NCBI GenBank assembly: GCA_030452265.1
Contig: JAKDMQ010000004.1
Span: forward strand, 1-39,172
DNA: 39,172 nucleotides
DNA from: Nitrococcus sp.
Lineage (GTDB): Bacteria; Pseudomonadota; Gammaproteobacteria; Nitrococcales; Nitrococcaceae
Direction: 5' to 3'
Every line of letters begins with the position of its first letter. Position 1 is the first letter of the stretch. This document shows positions 8,450-15,288 of this stretch, piece by piece. The notes beneath the pieces were generated by a model that had not been told where the DNA came from, did no database searches, and saw only the letters and a list, made by a program, of their open reading frames with translations. The position numbers were made by a program, and so were the translations under genes.

Positions 8450-8995
8450 ATGCGATGGCACAAAGGGTGCCTCTTGGCGGGTATTATGGCTGTGCTGAGC
8501 GGCTGCGCCACAGCGCCGGTGCCCATCCCCGCTCCACCCGTGGGCAATCCGCCGCTTGCGCAGGTGCACGCCAACCCTAGTGATTACCGGGGGCTCACGG
8601 TGCGCTGGGGCGGAACGATCATCAAAGTCGAGAACCAGGAGCAGGAGACCGTGTTGCTCATCATGGGCCGGCCTCTGGATGATGAGGGCAGGCCGCTGGT
8701 CGACGCCGCCAGTCCGGGCCGATTCATGGCGAAGATCAACGGTTTCTTGGATCCGGTTCTCTACTCACCCGGTCGCTTGATGACCGTGGCCGGCACGGTA
8801 GTCGGCTCGGAGTCGAGGAAGATTGGCAGCTACTCTTATCGTTACCCCGCGATTGCGGCCAAGGACTATTATCTCTGGCCGAAGTCGCGGCAGAGCGTCC
8901 GGCATAATTCTTGTGACAATGACTCCTGCTACGGCTCACCGTACTACCCCTGGTACGGAGTCGGGTTTGCAGGACGGATCGGTTATGGTTGGTAG
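8450..8995 (+). CDS. slp: Slp-family outer membrane lipoprotein, copy 1
   Basis: The 181-aa precursor has a lipobox LSGC with the lipidated Cys at residue 19, after a short basic and hydrophobic signal. The mature part has family-typical segments: VHANPSDYRGLTVRWGG, a VLLIMGRPLDDEGRP core, GRFMAKINGFLDP, and YYLWPK near the C-terminus. Slp proteins are outer-membrane lipoproteins induced by starvation or stationary phase in enterobacteria; their molecular function is unclear. The start is set by GAGG (8437-8440), 9 bases before the ATG. It is the first of three tandem paralogues and shares 234 identical bases with copy 2. The C-terminal tail, rich in Tyr, Trp, Cys and Pro, is the most divergent part. 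Confidence 0.88.
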   Translation: MRWHKGCLLAGIMAVLSGCATAPVPIPAPPVGNPPLAQVHANPSDYRGLTVRWGGTIIKVENQEQETVLLIMGRPLDDEGRPLVDAASPGRFMAKINGFLDPVLYSPGRLMTVAGTVVGSESRKIGSYSYRYPAIAAKDYYLWPKSRQSVRHNSCDNDSCYGSPYYPWYGVGFAGRIGYGW

Positions 8996-9128
8996 AGAGG
9001 CTGATCGTAGTGCGGTTGTAACGATGTTCGCCATAAGCACGCGGCCTGAAGCTGCTAAACATGGCTCCGGGAACGGGAAAGGGCTATTGCATGCGTGCGG
9101 CGCGGCCGTATAACTGAGGTGCAGGATC

Positions 9129-9671
9129 ATGCGATGGCACAGAGGGTGGTTCTTGGCGGGCATGGTTGTGCTGAGCGGCTGTGCCACAGCGCCGGTGCCT
9201 ATCCCCGCTCCGCCCGTGACCAATCCGCCGCTCGCGCGGGTGCACGCCAACCCTAGTGATTACCGGGGGCTCACGGTGCGCTGGGGCGGAACGATCATCA
9301 AAGTCGAGAACCAGGAGCAGGAGACCGTGTTGCTCATCATGGGCCGGCCTCTGGATGATGAGGGCAGGCCGCTGGTCGACGCCGCCAGTCCGGGCCGATT
9401 CATGGCGAAGATCAACGGTTTCTTGGATCCGGTTCTCTACTCACCCGGTCGCTTGATGACCGTGGCCGGCACGATAGTCGGCTCGGAGTCGAGGAAGATT
9501 GGTAGCTACTCTTATCGTTATCCCGTGGTCGCGGCCGAGGACTACTATCTCTGGCCGAAGTTACCGCAATCCGTCCGCTATAACCCTTGCTACAATCCCT
9601 TCTGGTACGGGGCACCGTTCTATCCGTGGTACGGATTCAGGTGTGCATGGCCAATCGGTTATTGTTGGTAG
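9129..9671 (+). CDS. slp: Slp-family outer membrane lipoprotein, copy 2
   Basis: This 180-aa lipoprotein precursor has the lipobox LSGC with Cys 18. Its central region (9240-9473) is base-for-base identical to copy 1, while signal peptide and C-terminal tail differ, which indicates recent homogenisation of the middle only. The tail contains several Tyr/Trp/Pro residues and four Cys after YYLWPK. The leader starts with a relic of the aconitase 3' end. The start is supported by CTGAGGTGCAGG upstream of ATG 9129. Function is as for copy 1: an outer-membrane lipoprotein of unclear role. Confidence 0.88.
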   Translation: MRWHRGWFLAGMVVLSGCATAPVPIPAPPVTNPPLARVHANPSDYRGLTVRWGGTIIKVENQEQETVLLIMGRPLDDEGRPLVDAASPGRFMAKINGFLDPVLYSPGRLMTVAGTIVGSESRKIGSYSYRYPVVAAEDYYLWPKLPQSVRYNPCYNPFWYGAPFYPWYGFRCAWPIGYCW

Positions 9672-9862
9672 CGAGGGTGATCTCGGGACGGTTGCTTACC
9701 GTGACGTGGCTTCGCCTGCCTTTTCGCTCGTATATACTACCGCGATGGGGCGGCCGTGCTTGCAGAGAGGGCGGCGGCTGCGTTGAGTTTTAGAGGCAGT
9801 TTCAGAGATGAGCTAGGGCATGTGCATCCGAGCGGGCTGCCGTGTAACTGAGGTTCGGGCTT

Positions 9863-10408
9863 ATGATCATAGGATTGAAACAATGGTGGCGCTGGGCGGG
9901 AATGGCGGTCGTGATGACCGGCTGCGCCACAGAGCCGGTGCCCATTTCCGATTCTCCCCTCAGCAATTCTCCGCTTGCGCAGGTGCACGCCAACCCGAGT
10001 GATCACCGCGGGTACACGGTACGCTGGGGCGGGACCGCCCTCGAGGTCGAAAATCGTGGAAAGGAGACCGTGCTGCTCATCCTGGGGCGGCCCCTGGATG
10101 ATGAGGGCAAACCGTTGGTCGAGGGCGCGAGTCCGGGTCGCTTCATAGCGAACGTCAAGGGTTTCCTGGATCCGGGCGTCTACTCGTCCGGGCGCTTGGT
10201 GACCGTAGTCGGCACGATAGCGGGTTCGGAGTCGAAAAAGATCGACAGCCACTCTTATCGCTATCCTGTAGTTGCCGTCGACGACCATTATCTTTGGCCG
10301 CGGCAGACCGCCCAAGGTAACGATTGTAACCCTCGCTTCTGGTACGGCTCGCGGTTCTACCCCTGGTACCGATTCGGGGATGCAGGGCCGGTCCGTCATT
10401 GTTCGTAG
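9863..10408 (+). CDS. slp: Slp-family outer membrane lipoprotein, copy 3 (older paralogue)
   Basis: This 181-aa precursor is the most divergent of the three. The signal segment ends in a lipobox MTGC with Cys 21. The core keeps VHANPSD, VRWGGT, VLLILGRPLDDEGKP, GRFIANVKGFLDP and YLWPRQ. The start ATG 9863 follows AACTGAGGTTCGGGC, which matches the leader of copies 1 and 2, so the older duplication also included the leader. No long identical block is shared with the others, so it is older or has escaped conversion. No separate promoter is clear, so readthrough from the upstream copies is possible. Confidence 0.86.
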   Translation: MIIGLKQWWRWAGMAVVMTGCATEPVPISDSPLSNSPLAQVHANPSDHRGYTVRWGGTALEVENRGKETVLLILGRPLDDEGKPLVEGASPGRFIANVKGFLDPGVYSSGRLVTVVGTIAGSESKKIDSHSYRYPVVAVDDHYLWPRQTAQGNDCNPRFWYGSRFYPWYRFGDAGPVRHCS

Positions 10409-10572
10409 ATGAAGCTAACGCGGAGCAGTTGTTTGCCGTGCTGGGACTTCAGAAAGTCTTTCCCTGAGCGCGACGTCGCTGTGGCTATCGCGTCGACAGA
10501 GACGAGTCATGTGGAATCAGCCGCCATACGGCCCTATGCGATCCGGCGTGCAATCCCCATGGAGGTACCGGT

Positions 10573-11940
10573 GTGACGGCGGGGCATCAGCCCGAGGCGG
10601 CCGGGCCGGCTTCTGGCACCGACAACAAAAATGCACGGCATGGCCAAGTGCGCCGTGGCGTTGCAGAGCGGGTCGCCGTGGTCGCCGGGCTGCGCACGCC
10701 GTTTGCTCGTCAGCTCACCGCCTACCATGATCTCAATTCCGTTCAGCTTGGCACCTTGGTCACGAACGAGTTGCTGGCGCGGATGGATCTCGATCCCAAG
10801 CTGATCGAGCGGGTGGTCTTTGGTCAGGTACTGGCATTGCCCGAGGCGCCCAACATTGCTCGGGAGGTGGTGCTGCGGGCAGGCCTGGATCCGGCGACTG
10901 ATGCCTACAGCGTAACGCGCGCCTGTGCCACCAGCTTCCAGGCCGCGGCCGATATCGCGCAGGCGATACTCGTAGGCGACATCGAGGTCGGCCTAGCGGG
11001 TGGGGCGGATACGACCTCGGTGCTGCCGATCCAGATCTCAAAGCGCCTCGCCAGCGTTCTCCTAAGGGCATCGAAGGCGAAGACGCTGCAGCAACGCTTT
11101 GCGCCATTGCGCACATTGCGCCTAAAGGATCTGGCGCTGCGCCGGCCGGCCGTGCGGGACTTTACCACCGAGCTCACCATGGGTGAGATCGGCGAACAGA
11201 TGGCCAAAAGTCACGCCATCAGCCGCGAGCGCCAAGATGAGCTCGCGCTGCGCTCGCATCAAATGGCCCATCAAGCCTGGGCGGCGGGTAAACTGGACGG
11301 CGAGGTGATGCACGCCTTCGTGGGCGAGAATCAGGAGCTCATTCACCGGGACAACAACATCCGTGGCGATTCCACCCTGGAAGCGCTGACCAAGCTCAAA
11401 CCGGTATTCGATCGCCGCCACGGCACGGTCACCGCCGGCAACTCCACGCCTCTGACGGATGGTGCCAGCGCCCTGGTGCTGATGAAGGATGCCCGCGCCC
11501 GAGCGCTTGGCTGTGAGCCGCTGGGCTGGATCCGCTCCTGGGCGTTCGCGGCGGTGGATCCTTTCCATGACGCGCTCATGGGGCCAAGCTATGTGACCCC
11601 GGTGGCGCTCGCTCGGGCCGGCCTGAGACTGCAGGATCTGACTCTGATCGATATTCATGAGGCCTTCGCCGCGCAGACGCTCGCCAACCTGAAGTACTGG
11701 CCGGACGCGCAATTCGCCCGTGAGAAGCTCGGCCGCGCCGAGCCCATCGGCGAAGTGGATTGGGAGCGGCTTAATGTGCTCGGTGGGTCCATCGCTTACG
11801 GTCATCCGTTTGCCGCCACCGGTGGGCGCATGATCGTGCAAACTTTGCGCGAGCTGCGCCGACGCGGCGGGGGCACCGCTTTGGTCACCGCATGCGCGGC
11901 CGGTGGCCTCGGGGCCGCGATGGTTCTGGAGGTGGCCTGA
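10573..11940 (+). CDS. fadI: 3-ketoacyl-CoA thiolase, FadI type
   Basis: Thiolase cleaves 3-ketoacyl-CoA with CoA to give acetyl-CoA and a shortened acyl-CoA. The 455-aa product has the nucleophile Cys 118 in [10 protein letters not shown], the catalytic His 411 in [16 protein letters not shown] and the second Cys 441 in CAAGGLG. The [17 protein letters not shown] and [10 protein letters not shown] segments are typical of FadI rather than FadA. The GTG at 10573 is chosen because GGAGG (10561-10565) lies 7 bases upstream. The first 30 residues are polar and probably not part of the fold. Its stop TGA overlaps the ATG of fadJ by one base, so the two subunits should be translationally coupled and form the alpha2beta2-type beta-oxidation complex. 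Confidence 0.93.
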   Translation: MTAGHQPEAAGPASGTDNKNARHGQVRRGVAERVAVVAGLRTPFARQLTAYHDLNSVQLGTLVTNELLARMDLDPKLIERVVFGQVLALPEAPNIAREVVLRAGLDPATDAYSVTRACATSFQAAADIAQAILVGDIEVGLAGGADTTSVLPIQISKRLASVLLRASKAKTLQQRFAPLRTLRLKDLALRRPAVRDFTTELTMGEIGEQMAKSHAISRERQDELALRSHQMAHQAWAAGKLDGEVMHAFVGENQELIHRDNNIRGDSTLEALTKLKPVFDRRHGTVTAGNSTPLTDGASALVLMKDARARALGCEPLGWIRSWAFAAVDPFHDALMGPSYVTPVALARAGLRLQDLTLIDIHEAFAAQTLANLKYWPDAQFAREKLGRAEPIGEVDWERLNVLGGSIAYGHPFAATGGRMIVQTLRELRRRGGGTALVTACAAGGLGAAMVLEVA

Positions 11941-14120
11941 TGGCGAGGCAGGAGACTTTGATCCGGGACGAGGGTGCGTCGCGGGAAGCGCTGAGCCTGG
12001 TGGTACGCGGCGATGGTATCGCCCGCATCCGAATCGATAGTCCAGGACAAAATCAGAATACCCTCGGGCGCGAGGAGATGCGCCAGGCCAGTGATTTGCT
12101 CGATCGCCTGGAGGGTAATGAACCGGTCAAAGGCATCATCTTCATGAGTGCCAAGGCCGGCTCGTTTATCGCCGGCGCCGATATTCACATGATCCAGGCC
12201 TGCAAGAGCGCCGCGCAGGCAAGCGCCCTAGTCTGCGAGGGACAAGCGATCTTTCAGCGCATCGCAAACTTCCCAGTTCCGGTGGTGGCCGCCATCGATG
12301 GGGTATGCCTCGGCGGCGGGCTGGAACTGGCCCTTGCCTGCCACGCGCGGGTATGCACGGATAGCGATCAAACCCGGCTGGGCCTGCCCGAGGTTCAGCT
12401 CGGACTGCTCCCGGGGCTTGGCGGCACGCAGCGGCTCCCGCGGTTGATTGGCCTACCGGCGGCGCTCGATCTGTTACTAACGGGTAAGCGCCTGCGAGCG
12501 GCACAGGCACAACGACTCGGGCTGGTCGACGATAGTGTGCCCAAATCAATCCTCTTGGAGACCGCCCTGCATTGGGTCAGGGTCTGCCAACGCGGCCGGA
12601 TTCGCCGCCGCTCCGGCGGGCTTCAGCGGCTGACATCCTGGGCGCTGGGAGGCAACCCGTTGGGTCGAAGAATAGTCCTGCACCAGGCGCGCAAGCAAGT
12701 ACAGGAGCGCACCCGAGGCCACTACCCGGCGCCGCTGCGCGTCATCGAATGCGTGCGAAGCGGGATGAACGACGGCATCGAGCAGGGGCTCAAGGCCGAG
12801 GCAAAGGCGTTTGGTGAGCTCGCGATGACACCACAGGCCCGTCAGCTCATCAAGCTCTACTTTGCCACCACCGCCATGAAAAAGGACACCGGTGTTGCCG
12901 ATTCAAATGTAAAGCCAAATGCCGTGCGGCGAGTGGGCGTGCTAGGCGCCGGGCTGATGGGCGCAGGCATCAGCTTCGTTACCGCGAGCCGCGCCAAGCT
13001 TCCCGTGCGCCTCAAGGATGTCGAGGCGAAACGCCTGGCCAGCGCATTGAAGCACATCAATGACGGCATCGATCAGCGTCTGCGGCGGCATTCTATCACC
13101 CGTTTCGAGGCCGAGCGCTCGCGCCATCGAGTCACCCCGACTCTCGATTTCACCGGCTACCAGGGCTTGGATCTGGTCATAGAGGCGGTATTTGAGAACC
13201 TCGAGCTCAAGCACCGAATGGTTCGTGAGGTGGAGGCCAACTGCAACGAGAGCACGATTTTTGCGAGCAATACCTCCTCTCTGCCGCTTACCAAAATTGC
13301 GCAGGCCGCCGAGCGGCCAGAAAATATCATCGGGTTGCATTATTTCTCACCGGTGGAGCGCATGCCTCTGCTAGAGGTGATCGCCCATGAGGGCACCGCG
13401 GCGCACGTCATTGCCAGCGTGATGGCGTTCGCCCGAGCACAAGGCAAGACGCCTATTCTCGTTCGCGACGGGGTGGGCTTCTACGTTAACCGCATCCTTG
13501 CCCCCTATCTCAACGAGGCGGCGCACTTGCTGCAAGAAGGCGTAGCCATCGATCGCATCGATCAAGCGCTGGTGCGCTTCGGCTTTCCGGTCGGCCCATT
13601 CAGGCTCCTAGATGAGGTGGGCATCGATATCATCGCCAAGGTGGCTCCTGTCCTGCATGCGGCCTTTGGCGAGCGAATGCAGCCGGTGGGCGCTATCGAG
13701 CGCATGCTCGATACAGACCGCCTGGGCAAAAAGAGCGGGCGGGGCTTTTATCGCTACGGCGGCAAGCGCAGCGGCAAGGAGGTCGACAAGAGTATCTACC
13801 GCCTGTTGGGGGTGAGCCCGCGGCAGGAGATGGCCGAGGAGACAATAGTCGATCGTACGCTTATCCTGATGCTCAATGAGGCGGCACGCTGCCTGGACGA
13901 GGGTGTCATTCGCAGCGCGCGCGATGGGGATGTCGGCGCGGTGTTCGGCATCGGCTTCCCACCGTTTCGTGGCGGGCCCTTTCGTTATATGGACAGCCTA
14001 GGCCTTGCGGGCGTGGCGAGCACGCTCGAGCGGTTCGAGTCCGGCGTGGACAGCCGCTATGCACCGGCCGCGGTGGTCAGCGCCATGGCCCGGGAGCAGC
14101 GCGGCTTCTGCGCCGACTAG
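11940..14120 (+). CDS. fadJ: Multifunctional fatty acid oxidation protein FadJ (enoyl-CoA hydratase / 3-hydroxyacyl-CoA dehydrogenase)
   Basis: The 726-aa protein has an N-terminal crotonase domain (about 1-190) with catalytic Glu 129 in GGGLEL and Glu 151 in GLPEVQLG, and the oxyanion-hole segment AGSFIAGADIH. A linker leads to an NAD-binding 3-hydroxyacyl-CoA dehydrogenase domain with GVLGAGLMGAGI (about residue 332) and the catalytic region NIIGLHYFSPVERMPLLEV, then C-terminal dehydrogenase domains with PVGPFRLLDEVG. It hydrates enoyl-CoA and oxidises 3-hydroxyacyl-CoA, feeding FadI. The ATG overlaps the fadI stop (TGATG). The presence of fadIJ beside aconitase indicates some use of fatty acids or membrane-lipid turnover in an otherwise autotrophic genome. 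Confidence 0.93.
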   Translation: MARQETLIRDEGASREALSLVVRGDGIARIRIDSPGQNQNTLGREEMRQASDLLDRLEGNEPVKGIIFMSAKAGSFIAGADIHMIQACKSAAQASALVCEGQAIFQRIANFPVPVVAAIDGVCLGGGLELALACHARVCTDSDQTRLGLPEVQLGLLPGLGGTQRLPRLIGLPAALDLLLTGKRLRAAQAQRLGLVDDSVPKSILLETALHWVRVCQRGRIRRRSGGLQRLTSWALGGNPLGRRIVLHQARKQVQERTRGHYPAPLRVIECVRSGMNDGIEQGLKAEAKAFGELAMTPQARQLIKLYFATTAMKKDTGVADSNVKPNAVRRVGVLGAGLMGAGISFVTASRAKLPVRLKDVEAKRLASALKHINDGIDQRLRRHSITRFEAERSRHRVTPTLDFTGYQGLDLVIEAVFENLELKHRMVREVEANCNESTIFASNTSSLPLTKIAQAAERPENIIGLHYFSPVERMPLLEVIAHEGTAAHVIASVMAFARAQGKTPILVRDGVGFYVNRILAPYLNEAAHLLQEGVAIDRIDQALVRFGFPVGPFRLLDEVGIDIIAKVAPVLHAAFGERMQPVGAIERMLDTDRLGKKSGRGFYRYGGKRSGKEVDKSIYRLLGVSPRQEMAEETIVDRTLILMLNEAARCLDEGVIRSARDGDVGAVFGIGFPPFRGGPFRYMDSLGLAGVASTLERFESGVDSRYAPAAVVSAMAREQRGFCAD

Positions 14121-14129
14121 GCATGCTGC

Positions 14130-14300
14130 TTGCCCTGCGCCGAGGCCGACAACGATCCCATTCTGCGTCGTCGCAGGCAGCAGATTCCCGCGGAAATTGA
14201 GGTTATCAGCCAAGCCGTGGGCGTTCCTGAACAGCCGGATCTGGGCGATCTTGCGATCACATCGGCGATCGGCTACCTTGATCCGCGACTTTCGGAGGTC
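14130..14300 (+). pseudogene. Possible relic of a glutathione S-transferase C-terminal domain
   Basis: In the same frame as fadJ and directly after its stop, the translation includes QQIPAEIEVIS and PDLGDLAITSAIGYLDPRL. The latter resembles the C-terminal helix of glutathione S-transferases (a TLADIA..LGYLDFR pattern). There is no N-terminal thioredoxin-like domain, no proper start and the similarity stops after about 50 residues. I read it as a truncated remnant; it could be a chance resemblance. Confidence 0.35.
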
Positions 14301-14406
14301 GACGTCGGATCCGTGAGCCAAGCTCGCCGGCGCATGGCTTGCGCAAACGTTGGGTGGCTGGAAATTGCGTTTCTGGTCTGCATACCGAACCGATTACGGA
14401 GTCCGC

Positions 14407-15165
14407 ATGCACAATCGTGAGCTCTTACACCGCTCCATGCTTACCGTCTTGCTGGCAGCGATGTTGCTCATGGCCGGTTGTAGCACCTACGGTGAGCGAG
14501 TGGCCCCGGTGCCCTTGCCGTCGGCCCAGAAGGGGGCGGTGGACGTCGAGGGCGCCCATATTTTCGCGCGCGCCTTTGTCGACCCCAAGGCCGCGGAGCA
14601 GGCGTTCGGTTTCGATATACGCAGCGCCGGCTTGCTACCGGTGCAGATCGTAATTGACAACCAAAGCGGCCAAACAATCGCCGTGCAACCGCAGCAGACT
14701 TTGCTGATCGATCAGCAGGGCAATGCCTGGCCATTGCTGTCGGTTGACCGTGCTGAGGAGCGGGTGCAGTCCACCGTGGCCCGTGGAGAAAGCATCAAGG
14801 CCGGCGCACAGAGCTCGCTGCTCACCGCGCTCGCTGGTGCAGTAGCCGGAGCGGCGTTTGGTATCGTAACGGGTGGAAATGTCGGTGCGACCGCCGGCAA
14901 GGGAGCCGCCGCCGGCGCCGCGATCGGCGCGATCGGCGGCGGATTCTCGCGCCACTCCAACATCGGTCACGACATCAGGCAGGACATGGAGCAGCAATCG
15001 TTCGGGAACGCGGTTATCCGCGAGGGAGAGCTTGCCCATGGGTATCTCTTTTTCCCCGGCAAAAACGAGGCAGAGACCGCGCAGTCCTTGCGCCTTGCGC
15101 TGCGCATCGGCGAGTCGACCCGCATCGTCAATGTCCCGGTTTCACCTGCAGCGGTTGGCGGCTAG
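14407..15165 (+). CDS. Putative lipoprotein with glycine-zipper segment
   Basis: The 252-aa precursor has a signal peptide ending in lipobox LMAGC with Cys 25, so it should be lipidated. The mature part starts with a beta-rich domain (PVQIVIDNQSGQTIAV, QQTLLIDQQGNAWPLL). A Gly/Ala-rich hydrophobic stretch (about residues 140-180, with AVAGAAFGIVTGG and AAAGAAIGAIGGG) follows, typical of glycine-zipper segments that insert in membranes or self-associate. A final beta segment contains GYLFFPG. The family is not recognised beyond that. The start at 14407 gives a canonical lipoprotein signal; upstream sequence in frame does not. The gene ends before a pair of palindromes that separate it from the convergent beta-helix gene. 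Confidence 0.75.
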   Translation: MHNRELLHRSMLTVLLAAMLLMAGCSTYGERVAPVPLPSAQKGAVDVEGAHIFARAFVDPKAAEQAFGFDIRSAGLLPVQIVIDNQSGQTIAVQPQQTLLIDQQGNAWPLLSVDRAEERVQSTVARGESIKAGAQSSLLTALAGAVAGAAFGIVTGGNVGATAGKGAAAGAAIGAIGGGFSRHSNIGHDIRQDMEQQSFGNAVIREGELAHGYLFFPGKNEAETAQSLRLALRIGESTRIVNVPVSPAAVGG

Positions 15166-15182
15166 GCCCGCGGCGCGGCACC

Positions 15183-15227
15183 GCTGCCGTGCTCCCGCGA
15201 GGCTTACCCCTCCGGGAGCACGGTAGC
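15183..15227. terminator. Long hairpin between convergent genes (no T run)
   Basis: GCTGCCGTGCTCCCG (15183-15197) pairs with CGGGAGCACGGTAGC (15213-15227): 15 pairs with one G-T wobble and a 15-base loop. No T run follows on either strand, so it may be a transcript-end stabiliser or a rho-assisted stop for the lipoprotein gene rather than a classical terminator. Confidence 0.5.
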
Positions 15228-15256
15228 AGCAATCATGGCCGGACAATTTACGTGCT

Positions 15257-15276
15257 ATAGAACTGGGCAGTTCTAT
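15257..15276. repeat. Perfect 20-base inverted repeat
   Basis: ATAGAACTG (15257-15265) and CAGTTCTAT (15268-15276) are separated by GG. It lies 12 bases beyond the stop of the beta-helix gene, on the other side of the intergenic space from the long hairpin, and may end that transcript or bind a dimeric protein. Confidence 0.5.
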
Positions 15277-15288
15277 TTGCTACCGACA

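Larger units (their letters stand above)
8335..9671 (+). repeat. Tandem duplication carrying the 3' end of aconitase plus slp
   Basis: Unit 1 (from 8335) and unit 2 (from 9026) each begin with the same 24 bases, which in unit 1 are the last codons and stop of the aconitase gene. Both continue through a similar leader (CATGGCTCCGGGAACG, then GTNTAACTGAGGT) into an slp gene. Bases 8564-8797 and 9240-9473 are identical (234 of 234). Flanking coding sequence differs at roughly one base in ten. Confidence 0.9.
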
